Source: Enoplosus armatus
Taxonomy: Eukaryota; Chordata; Actinopteri; Centrarchiformes; Enoplosidae
DNA: 64,000 nt
NCBI RefSeq assembly: GCF_043641665.1
Contig: NC_092180.1
Span: 5,233,391-5,297,390, forward strand
Reading direction: 5' to 3'
Part shown: piece by piece, positions 31,801 through 41,848 of the stretch
Numbering within the stretch: the first letter of the stretch is position 1
Layout: each line of letters opens with the position of its first letter
Made by a program: the position numbers and the translations under genes
The notes under the pieces: model-generated
Database searches by the model: none
Seen by the model: the letters and a program-made list of their open reading frames with translations, nothing else
What the model was told of the DNA's origin: nothing

Positions 31801-32093
31801 GACTATGGCCTCCTGATATGGAAGACTGTCATTTTGCCAAAGAATTTCATTAACCGCCAGTGATTTGGATCTTAATTTTTCAGTTTTCAGTTCACATGGC
31901 TAATAAAGTCACAAAGATACTCAGCTAAAATAGAAAGTGTTTCAGAGAGTTACTAAAAGAAAAATAGACAAAAAAAGAAAAAGCTTTTTCACTTACAGTA
32001 AACAGGTGTCGAGTGGACAACCGCAAGAAGTCCAAGAGTAACCCCAAAAAGAAAATTCCTCATCTTCATACCAGTAACTTGTGATGGAGCCAT
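28812..32093 (-). CDS. CD44-position single-pass membrane mucin/proteoglycan without a visible link domain
   Basis: Five coding exons on the minus strand: 32093-31997, 30123-29425, 29320-29258, 29155-29077, 28989-28812. Junctions are GT-AG with phases 1,1,1,2, giving 371 residues. Order: signal peptide (NFLFGVTLGLLAVVHS, about 1-28); a Ser/Thr-rich ectodomain (about 33-285) with sequons NTT and NSS and Ser-Gly clusters (SGLG near 93, DSGSGDGE near 187, SGSGSGSESE at 234-243) suited to O-glycans and glycosaminoglycan chains; one membrane segment (GWIIIVGFIAGVAALVMLC, 287-305); and a tail of about 60 residues ending PLDELPEKYSSH. Position and direction between slc1a2 and apip are those of CD44. 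The phase-1 first intron, the pre-membrane exon (STPGWIIIV against human TPQIPEWLII) and an EMETFLHKDN stretch in the tail agree weakly with CD44. No link-domain exons are seen between 32 and 30.1 kb. It is either a diverged CD44 that lost hyaluronan binding or another sialomucin at the locus. The gene model is firm; the identity is not. Confidence 0.72.
30640..31320. repeat. Dispersed teleost repeats in the first intron of the mucin gene
   Basis: The block starts TGTGCTTTACTTGAGTATTT, continues with TACTTTATACTACTCCACTA, and near its end has ACTTAAGTATTTGATCCAAG and TACTTCTTCCAACAC. I recall this as an abundant percomorph repeat. A second copy lies at 36950-37372. Within it, AATCAGAAATACTTTATTGA followed by TCCCCGGGGGGAAAT (31208-31240) is another frequent fish repeat motif. 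Confidence 0.55.
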
Positions 32094-32169
32094 GGACTGA
32101 AACTCTTAGCGAGCCGGAACTATTTGGCACACTGAACTGATAATTTGAAGCAGATGAATCATGCCATGC

Positions 32170-32177
32170 CTTTTATA
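32170..32177 (-). promoter_or_regulatory. TATA box of the CD44-position mucin gene
   Basis: The minus strand reads TATAAAAGGCATGG, a near-consensus TATA box about 80 bases upstream of the ATG at 32093. A start site about 30 bases downstream would leave a 5' UTR of roughly 50 bases. It supports the small signal-peptide exon as the true first exon rather than an internal one. Confidence 0.6.
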
Positions 32178-32199
32178 CACAGCAGGTAGGTGTTACTTC

Positions 32200-34180
32200 A
32201 GTACAACAATGGCTGGTGACACACAAACACACACAGGAGGGCTGGCACACCTGTGAACACACCCTCTTCCTCACACACTTTCTCACGCTTTTTTTCCCCC
32301 CTCCTCCTCAGGAACCGCAAACAATTATTTCTTTTTAATCCACTTGTTCAGGAAGTTGAATTGTTTCCAGATTTTACTTTGTGGAAGAGGATGAACAACA
32401 AAAAAAATGGCATCAGTTACTGAGGAAATATGGCTGAATGATCTAATTTTACCACTTCAGTTCCATGTGATACAAAATAAGATGACATAAAACACCACGT
32501 TGGTTCAGCATGACAATAAAAACGTACATGTTATGTTCATCCTCGTATTACAGACATACTGGCCCTAACATGACAGTGCTAGGATGCAAATACATACATA
32601 CATACAAGATAAACAAACATAAGGACAGACAAAGGGAAACGAGGATAAAAATAAAACCCCTCAAAGGAAAAAACTAATAATAATAAGATTATTTAAAGAT
32701 TGGAATACTAAATTTAAGACAAAATAGTGGCAGAATTTTTACACAAAAAAATATTCTTATCAAGTTTCTTGTTCAAAAAAATGTCAAAAGAGAAGAAAGT
32801 GTCATATGGACTTTTTCCATTTCTGTCAATCTATTTATGAGCTGACACCATGCACACAAAGAGGGATGTTTCTCCCATTCTCATCAGTACTTCCTTATCA
32901 TTCTGTCACCCACCATTCCCATGTCACAGGAGAAGCCACAGCTTTCAACCACACAAGAATCTTCATTTTTGGTCTTGCTTCAAAATCTTCGTACGCAATT
33001 TTAGACCCCACCAGAGAGATTCTGCCAGAAGCTCAGCTCAGTATCATCTCCCTGTAAGCAGTGTATACTGTATGTAATGCTTGTTGTGATTCGCTGGTGT
33101 TTGACGGAAATTGATGCGTCACTGCAGAGCTTCAGCCTCAGGCTATCTGGCACGTTCATGAATTTGCGACAGTTGTCATGAATTACTCAGCATGTGTGGG
33201 TGAGCGCTTGTCCGGACTTGCACTCCACACCCAGAAAGGGATAATTTCTGTTACTGTTAAGAATGGAATTTTACAATATATCATCTATGATGCACAACAG
33301 GAATAACCGTAAGGCTCAGACACAAATCTTGCTTTTTCAGCCTGCAATAGTCAGCTTTCACTGGCTAGACACTGCTAGTGATTCAGTATCCAAATTATGC
33401 TCACAGTGTGGTTGGTCAGTGAGTGTGCAGGTAACAGCAGACGGTCTACACATTATGTTATTGCAGGTGTTAAATCCAGGCAGGCAAAATGTGGTGAAGT
33501 CACACAGATACAAACAGTCAAATGATTTTAACATTGGGTCCAAAAGGTCAAACATTTGCATTATTATTGCTTTTAGAACATTGGCCTTTGAAAACTTGGG
33601 TTATAACAAAACATGTGCATTTTTTCGATGGACATTGTAGTCAGGGTGGCAGTAAAATAAAGTCAGTAGTTTGTGGAAAAGGCTGAGATATGAAGGCTAA
33701 TGGGCTGTGTGTTTCATCATCCTGCAAACTTCAATGGCTTTTCAGCTAACATGAGATTGAATCGATAATGACTGAATTCTCATTTTGGGGTGAGAGTCTC
33801 CTTTATTTTGAGATATTTGACTCATAGCTCTGAGTTTTTCACTTTGGTTGAACATTTTTCATTTTTCAAAAGCAAGCCTTGATAGCAGTGAACACTTGGC
33901 CCCTGGTGTTGTAAGGTTTTTCTTCAGAAATACCAGCGCATTTAAATCTTGAAAATTGAAATGGCTCACACATAAGGAAAGTGTAAGAGGATAACTTATA
34001 GAGTTCAGATTTTTGTGACTCCCTTAAAAACACATTGATCTCTGTATTACCAGACAAACTCTAAAACATGACCCCAGATTTTCTGTTTATGTATAATAAA
34101 AAATGAATGGATAAACACTTGCAAAGCAGCAGAACTTTGGGTCTTTTAAGGGCAGGTCCACTAGGCATGTGCAGGCCTAT
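32200..34180. other. Intergenic region upstream of the mucin gene
   Basis: AT-rich sequence with no protein-like frame on either strand. No PDHX exon was recognised here or further on to 37.4 kb, although PDHX lies between CD44 and APIP in human. Confidence 0.5.
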
Positions 34181-34194
34181 TAGCAGCCATTGTA

Positions 34195-34380
34195 CCAGAC
34201 TCCCTCCCTACACCTCGCCATTATCTCATGTTTCGTGGCAGCCACCATTGTTCCCATTTCCAAAAAACCCAAGGCAACCGAGCCCAGCGACCTGTGCACT
34301 GCAGCGCTCACATCTATTGCCACCATGAATATCAAGAGAAACTGTTGGCACATGGCTTGCAAACTGTCACCACTACATTA
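34195..34380 (+). mobile_element. LINE-type reverse transcriptase remnant
   Basis: A 186-base frame contains CFVAATIVPISKKPKATEPS followed by D, then AALTSIATMN. This resembles the start of the reverse transcriptase domain in teleost LINEs, where 'CFKxxTIVPVPKK...NDYRPVALTS' is usual. The DYRP part is altered (DLCT), and nothing further of the polymerase follows. It is a short, dead fragment in intergenic DNA. Confidence 0.5.
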
Positions 34381-34399
34381 ATAATTGTTATTAACTGTT

Positions 34400-36940
34400 T
34401 AATTTCCTTTGTACTATTTGTATTTGTTTACAACCTACAGAACAGCTTAACTGGAGGTGGCAGGTATTATGTTAATCAAAGAGCAGTAGGTAGTGTGGTA
34501 CGCAGGTGTTCTAGAAAAGGGAACATGTATTTAACATGTTATGTCATTAAGACCAAGGTTTGAATTCATCATAATAGATGTTGCCAGACTGCCAAAGTTA
34601 TGTTTTCATTTGAGTTCAGCCATGCTGTCATGCTGTTGGTAGGCTACACATGGTACTCTGAAGCCACCACTTCAGTTTGACGGGAAGTGGAACATCGTTT
34701 AGTCTCCTGAATTTAAATAGAACGCCAAGTTCGCAAGATTTCGTTATACCTGACAAAATCACAACCTACTGAACAGGAAACCAGTTTGAGACACACCCAG
34801 TGTTTGTGTCTCCATGGTGCTGAGTGTTTTAATGATGAAAAAGGAGAGCAAAACACAAATGTCTCCTCCCCAAATCTGACTTGGTTTGATTTCTTTAAAC
34901 CACTTTATATCACTGTCAAAACTTGACATGGCAAAGCATGAAACAAAACATGGTAGGCAATTAGTTTTTAATGTGCCACTCCTTTTCAGTTGTAAGTGAA
35001 TTATGCCCTCCAGGTTTAGGTAAGTATGATAACTGGGATAGGCCTATTTAAATTGTTGTAACATGTCAAATTTGTTACAAATAGACTGGGTAGTTTGTGT
35101 TAACTGTCAAATGAACACGAAGAGGTTCATATTAATTAAATAACAATTTTGTACAAAACATGCTTTACATTTCTTTGGAAAACATGGTCATGGTTTCACC
35201 TTGCTTGATGTAAAAATAGTGTGGTTTTGTGGTCTGCAATGTTTTATACACATCTACAATGTTTGTACATTATTTCTCTCAGTTAAAAAAATACTCCAGG
35301 AGGAACTTGAAAAAGGTCCAATACCTTCATCACGTCACATTTAGATAACTGTGATTCTCAAGTTTCTTTTCCTGGTTGATTAAGTTGGAATTTTCTGTTC
35401 CTGGTTGATCAAATGCAAAATACAGTTTCCAGGCTCACAAACAGATCACTGACTGATGTCACTATTAGATATCTTGTTACATTTTCGTCATTCTAAAATG
35501 CTTAATTAGTTTGTTTGGGTGATTTTTTTTTAAAATTATATTCTTTGTATACCATCTTTTTTATGCCTGCTGTTAGTTTTGAAAGTCATATTTTTGCATT
35601 TACATTTACTCAGTTCTCATTTAAAATGAATGTCTGTGCCACATTTCATGTCTTTCTATCCAATAGTTGTTGCGATAAGAACAAGAAATGTCAATGTGAT
35701 GATGGCCCTAGATGAAAAGCAAGAGTCTGAGAACCATGAATATCTGTACCAGAACACGGAAAGTTGTTTGGAAAAGAGCTTCATGCGATCAGCAATATCG
35801 TAGCAGCATTAAAGAGGGCCTGTTTTTACTCCTTTTCCTCAACCCGATTCAGCCTGTGTTTGTGCCATTTGTGCAGTTGGAGAATTTGATGACTCTTGAC
35901 ACTTGACTCTTAAACCGACGAGCACTCTGACGGGAGGCAGACCCTCGCTGACATCTGCCAGACTAAAGATTGGCCAAAATAAGAACTTCCACAGAATACT
36001 CAGAGGCTTCTTTGCAGTTACCCTTTCCCATACGCAATTTGACATGGAGTCAATTCGACAGGAAACAAAGGCAAGCTGTGAGGAGGAGTGGCTGTATGAA
36101 GCAATTGCAGACCATTCCAGATAGGGATCTTTCAAGCCAACAGATTGCATGTTCAGACTAGATGCACTCATTCTCATGAAATAGACCTGTTTTGCATTCA
36201 TGACTTTTATGGGTTGCATATGCAGTATATGTTTATACACATGTTTATATATTAGATTTCTGTATGGGCTCAACATCGAGGTGGATTTAGGAAAAGAAGG
36301 GGCACAGGGGGCTCTGCCATTTACAGTAATTAGAGGTAGACATTACCTAAAGCAACACATGTTAATAAGAAATCATGTAAATGTTTCTCTTGCCTGTATA
36401 GAATAGCTATACATTGATGCTTGCATATCTTAGTTGATCTGTATATCTATGTTTATCTTCATTTAAATGTGTAGTCTGCACTGTGTATAAGTATAATGAG
36501 AGCTACTGACAACAAGCGTAAATTTCCTCGCATGTGTCAGCATACTAAATTATTGGCTTTATCAACCAAAAAGTTTATTCTAAGTGTAATGTTGATATGT
36601 ACAACACACAGGCTGATGTAGGTTGGAAAGAGAGTCTATTAAGTCAGTTAGATAGCATGGTGTCAATGGAAAGAAATGCAGTGTTGTAAAACATATGATG
36701 TTGGACATAGCTTAAATGTTGACCACTGAGGATGCTATGGAAGGTATCCAAAAGAAGCCTTTGAAATGCAGAGAGAGATTACATGTTTAATGACATGGGT
36801 TGTGCTGGAGTCACTACCTGTACAACAAAATGCAGTTTAGCATCTAACCAGTCGCAAAGTGCATATATATATGAAGATGAATGAATGTCCCGAATGAGCA
36901 ATAAACCAGTGACATGTACTGTAGGCATGAATGCAGCAAG
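34400..36940. other. Intergenic stretch, no gene seen
   Basis: AT-rich sequence. Short open frames here have no signal peptide, domain motif or flanking splice sites that would support a gene. Confidence 0.5.
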
Positions 36941-36949
36941 ACATGTACT

Positions 36950-37372
36950 TGACAATTTCGAGGATCTTTACTTGAGAATCTTCATTTTATGCTACATTAC
37001 AGTACACTAGTATTTTACATACAAAACTTAATTCTATAAAATATGATGCATTATTATAGATTCAACTACACAAAAGTATATGAAGCCGTTAAAGGCCGTG
37101 TTTGTGCTCTATTTACTGTAAATACAGCTTACAGGTTAATGCACACTAATGCTCAAATAATATAATAACACTGACATGGAAGATTCTGCATAATGAGTAC
37201 TTCACTTTTAATACTTAAAGTACATTTTCATTCCAATACTTAAACTTACATTTTCACTTGAGTAGCCTACGTTTTTGAATGCTGTACTTTCATTTGTAAT
37301 GGAGTATTATTATAGTATAGTACTGCTTCTTTCACATGAGTAAATGATGTAAATACTTCTTCCACCACAGAT
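36950..37372 (+). repeat. Dispersed repeat copy directly upstream of the apip first exon
   Basis: Contains TTTACTTGAGAATCTTCATT, then TACTTAAAGTACATTTTCAT, and ends AATACTTCTTCCACCACA. It is the same family as 30640-31320 and ends less than 100 bases before the likely apip promoter. Confidence 0.55.
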
Positions 37373-37429
37373 GATATAACGTGAAAGTATGTTGGAGAAA
37401 GACAGGTTTGGTGGACAGACTTCACATCC

Positions 37430-37541
37430 GGCAATGCGTCCTGTTTGGACGTCGCACATTGATGACGCTGTGTTTGCAGTAACGTTAGCTGTATTGACAA
37501 CGTACACTTTCATCATTGACTGATTTCACAGCAGAAATAAG
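37430..37541 (+). promoter_or_regulatory. Likely apip promoter and noncoding first exon
   Basis: A CpG-richer island in AT-rich DNA, with GGACGTCGCAC and TGATGACGCTG (CRE/ATF-like half sites), followed by a strong donor AATAAG|GTAAGC at 37541/37542. The first apip coding exon (41846) starts with an acceptor three bases before its ATG, so a separate 5' noncoding exon is required and this is the best candidate. A seven-codon upstream frame (ATG ACG ... CAG TAA) lies inside it. The promoter call is inference. Confidence 0.4.
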
Positions 37542-37964
37542 GTAAGCAGAGATGTTCTGTACGCGTGTTTTACAGGTCTTAAGAGTGAAGGTCAAACTAC
37601 CGCTGTCACGCCGAAACACAATGATTTTGCACGCTAAACTAACCTATTTTCAAAGTTGGTCTAACTGCTGCAGCTTAGCCACAGCTGTTAACAGCCGAGG
37701 CAGCGTTAGCAGCACTAGCTGCACAGAACTTCACTTGTGTTTTATAAGCTTTAGTGAGGTAACAACTCCACCTTTTCACGCTACAAAACTGAGACAACTG
37801 TAACATTAATGAGCGCTGACGACTCGTTTGACAGGACAGATCTGACATTGTTTTAGGGAGCGAGTGACTTCTCAAACTTTCGTGTAACGTGAGTAACGTT
37901 ACTTTAACTTTAGCTAACTGAAACATCATATGTTCTCCCTCCTGTCAAGGAAATAAGCCTTTTA

Positions 37965-39444
37965 TTGGTTTTATTTAAGTTGGGCCATTTGTTGCAAGAT
38001 ACACTGCCAGTGAAAAAACGTATACATCCGCAGTTGTTGCTGTTTTTGGTTAAATCTAAAGCAGCTGCACTATTTGTCAAAGTTTGCCCCATGTACCATA
38101 TGGCAATTACCTGCAAGGGAGTAATATTAACAAAGGAGACCGTTCCGGCTTTAAAAGTTTAAAGTGACATGTTTCCTAGATTGCGCCTGTTTGTTGATCT
38201 AAATGGAGCATCTTACAGAGATGCCAGTTGTGCTGTGTAAATTTGTTATGTAACGATACAACAAACATTTCACAGATAAGCATGAGCAAACAGAGAGCCA
38301 CTTCATGAAATGACATGACCTGATGTTGTCTTTTCATTGCAATAAGACATTTGCATACTCAACCTTAGATGACACAGTATTGCCTAAGTTTAATGAGTGC
38401 TGACATGTACAGTATCCCCAGAGCATCTTCAACAGAGGTTGAAGCAGGAAACGGGCTTCAGTTGTGTTAAACGGAGCCAGTGCAAACTTTGCCAACCAGA
38501 AGTGAAAGATGAAAGTGACTTGAAATATACATTATCATACAGTTAATCTTATCATATAAGTCTTTTCATTAATTTTGAGGGCTGCATCTAATGATTGTTT
38601 TCATTACTGATTAGTCTGCTTATTACTTTCTCAATTAATCATTTGAGCCATGAAATGTCAGAAAATAGTGACAATTCACAATTTCCTAAAGCCCAAGCTG
38701 GGTTGATAAGTAACATTATTATTGGGGTTGAGTGGCAACTCATATTGAATACATGACGCACAGACTGAGGCTAGAGTGTGATGAGAGGACTGTAACATCT
38801 CGCCATATGTTATCCATCAGTCAAATGACACAAGCTATAGGCCTACAGCTTATATTTCAGTAGGGTCCATTTGTTTTAAGGTACTCTGCCACTAAGTCTT
38901 GTTAAAATCCTGAACTCCTGTCATCTTAGCTTTTTTGGTTACATCTGAAACAATGCTCTCACTTTGATGTGTGTTTGCCACGTGTACTATATGACATATG
39001 TCTAAAAGTTTAAAGTGACAAATTTGCTGCAAGTCGCCTGTTTATTGAACTGAAGGCAGTGTCTTGCATCTAATCACAGATGCCAGTTGTACCATGGAAG
39101 TTTCTTATGTAACGTTAAGTTTTCTTTCTACCCAGCGGCAAAACTACAGCAGATGATTTCACTGATAAGTAAAAGCAACTTGGAACAGAGAGCCACCTCA
39201 TGAAATTACCTGATGTTGCCTTTTGTTTCAATACAAACATTTGCATACTCAAGTATCAGATGACACAGTATTGTGCAAGTACTATGCGTGCTGACATGTA
39301 GGGTATTTCCAGAGCAACAGAGGTTGAAACAGGAAACAGGCCTCAGTTGTATAAAACAAGACGTAGTAAAACATCCATCCAACAAGTCATGGCCAAAAAG
39401 TAAAAAATAGCTTTTCATTAAAGCTTGAATCTAATCATCTGGGA

Positions 39445-39491
<47 letters not shown>

Positions 39492-39700
39492 TAGATTATA
39501 TATTTCAGGTGAAATGCAAACTTTGCTTATACAGTTTATCATATCATATAGGCTAGTTCTCTTTAATTGAGTTTAAGGGCTGCAACTAACTATTATTTTT
39601 ATTATCAATTCATCTGCCTATTATTTAATTAATCGTTTGGTCTATAAAATGTGAAATAGTGACAATACCAGTCACAATATCCTAAAGCCAAAAGTGACCT
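37965..39700 (+). repeat. Diverged tandem duplication, about 0.75-0.85 kb per unit, in apip intron 1
   Basis: Unit A (about 37965-38705) and unit B (about 38865-39700) share the same ordered landmarks: AAAAGTTTAAAGTGACA, GATGCCAGTTGT, ACAGAGAGCCAC.TCATGAAAT, CATTTGCATACTCAA, GATGACACAGTATTG, GCTGACATGTA, AACAGAGGTTGAA.CAGGAAAC and GGGCTGCA.CTAA. The copies differ by many substitutions, and an (AT)n run is inserted in unit B, so the duplication is old. Confidence 0.8.
39448..39489. repeat. (AT)n microsatellite
   Basis: About twenty AT dinucleotides inside the second unit of the intronic tandem duplication. Confidence 0.95.
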
Positions 39701-39990
39701 TTTCAAATTGCTTGTATTGTCCGACCAACAGTCTGAAATCTAAAGATATTCAAAACAGTGGCGGTTAATATGGAAGATTTAAAATGCACAGACAAAAACA
39801 ACTGAAGCAAAGAAATAAAGTGAAATACAATATATATTGTTAATGTTTTATGTATGCATTTACTGTGTCATAATTAAATGAAAAATGTATGTTAAAAGGA
39901 CAATTATTAAGCTTTATGTGTTTAGTAACTGAATTAATTGTTTGACATTGTGACATGGATTTTTCATGCCACGTTGAAATCAAATGACAG
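39577..39990 (+). repeat. Nonautonomous DNA-transposon-like repeat, plus-strand copy
   Basis: Starts GGGCTGCAACTAACTATTAT and includes TTAATTAATCGTTTGGTCTA, TAAAATGTGAAATAGTGACA, a 'CTAAAGCC' block and AAATCTAAAGATATTCAAAA. This is the order of an abundant percomorph element, probably hAT-related (from memory). A shorter copy is in duplication unit A (38579-38705), another at 47930-48090, and one in the other direction at 58370-58540. The part from 39768 on is repeated inverted at 41080-41262. Confidence 0.55.
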
Positions 39991-40439
39991 AAAAGTGAAA
40001 ATGTATTACTACTATTACTATGTAGAGTCACTACTACAGATGAAAGCAGAAAATCTAAAACTTGTTGCCAATTAAATAAATAACTTGGAGGTCCAAAAGG
40101 ACACTCATATTAAGTCTTGTCTTACAGTTATTTTCTGAAATCTAGCACTTTGCTGCGTTGTCAGGACAAAAGCGACAGTTGACTATCAGTAGTAGTAATA
40201 TTTGCAAAATTAATCCGCCCTGTAGTCTCACATTCAGCCCTTCAGGCCATCCTAGCTATCTTGCTTTCGGATCTATTAACATTAGCTTCTCCTCCTCCAT
40301 TAAACCAGTCAGTGTTTACTGTAAACTAACACAAGCTAACAGACACTAATTAGCTGTCAACATTTACTGAGAATTCTGCCAAGAGGATCCCTCTAAGTGT
40401 GTTTGTACAGCACCCTTTAACAATGCAGACAGTCGATCA

Positions 40440-40830
40440 CAAATGTAACTTAAGCCTCTTTCACGCATAGTTTTTCGGTAAATTACTTGGATAACCTTTG
40501 TGGCACTGCTAGTAATTTTCACTATTCACACATGCAGCTACATTCAGGAACATTTCTGCCTTGCGCCTTTTCACACACGCCATGGCAATACAAGATTCAA
40601 ATACATCATAAGCGGAGTCTTGTGATTGATCGCAAGCTCCACCTTTACATGCGTCCCTGCAATGTTACTTTCATTCACAACACGGCCGTACCAGCATTTT
40701 CCCTGAAATGTTGCTAGGTCTTGAGGTAGAAAATTGGCGGTACAGATTGCCCTGAATATCAATCCCTGCTCTCATTCACACGACCCCATGCAGGAAATGT
40801 TTAGGGATAGGCTGCATGTGTGATTAAATG
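40440..40830. repeat. Possible dispersed element in apip intron 1
   Basis: GCCTCTTTCACGCATAG opens a block with recurring 'TTCACAC' words (ATTCACACATGCAGC, TTTTCACACACGCC, CATTCACACGACCCC). This style is seen in short fish DNA elements. No terminal repeat or second copy was identified in the window, so the call is tentative. Confidence 0.3.
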
Positions 40831-41079
40831 TGCAGTCAATGCCCTGCAGCAAGCTAGCCCACAAGAAACCGCTTTAATTTGAAAGTCTGAATGTCATGGC
40901 TGCCAGCAGCGCATGTCAGCAATGATAAGCAATCATAGTTGATTGTTTTTAGCATTGACAATGTGTCTCCATTTAAAAAAAGAAAGAACTCCCTTCCATG
41001 TCCTCATGAAAAGTAATGACAGGGCTTTGCATTTACTATTGGCGGGTTTAGGCTGCTCACCTTTTCACTTAATTTACTG

Positions 41080-41262
41080 TGTTGTGATTTGATTTTAATG
41101 AGACATAGAAAATGCCACAATGAAAAGTCCATTCAGTTATGAAAGACAAAAAACGAGTAAATGCATGCATTTAAAGAAAATACAAATAACAAGGTGTATT
41201 GTATTTCACTTTATTTCTTTGTTTGATTTGTTGGGGCATTTTAAATCTTCCATAGATCAATT
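41080..41262 (-). repeat. Inverted partner of the repeat at 39768-39990
   Basis: Reverse complement of 41203-41260 reads TGGAAGATTTAAAATGC, then CAAAGAAATAAAGTGAAATA, the same as 39774-39830. Similarity continues more weakly through GTATGCATTTAC-like and GAAATCAAAT-like blocks. The two arms are about 1.1 kb apart inside apip intron 1. Confidence 0.65.
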
Positions 41263-41848
41263 TGTCCTATCCTGTTTAAACTGACACCCTAATCACAACA
41301 AAATAAAGAATAACTTTATTACATCATTTACATCCTTTTTCTAAATGCAATTATCTATTTAACAATCAATTCCACATAGTTACACTTTTTATTTACCTGC
41401 ATCTTAATGGTAAAAGTCTCGTTTACTTCCGTAAAACTTTCACATCTTTAAGGGTTTTCCATGTCATGTAACCATTGGTATAAATAGAAATTTAAATCAA
41501 TAGTGGCATCAGAGATTTCTGAGCAGCGCTGCCTAGCTGCCCTTCCATCCAAGGAAACCGCGGCTTCTCCTCAACTGTGGTGTGGGAGGAGAAGGAAGGA
41601 GAGGAATTACTGAGAACTGTAAATCAGTTCCCCTTTATTCTTCCTTGTGTTATCTCAACAGTATCAGATTTCAAGGGAATAAATCAAAATAAAGAAGTAA
41701 GACGCTGGCAGAATGCTGTTTCATTGTGACTTAAGAGCAAAAAGCCTGTCTCATATGACACCAAAATCAATGTTAATGCAACCATTTACCAGGCGTCTTG
41801 GCATGGTGAATTGTCTCTAAATGTGGTCAATGTCTTTTTTCACAGGAG

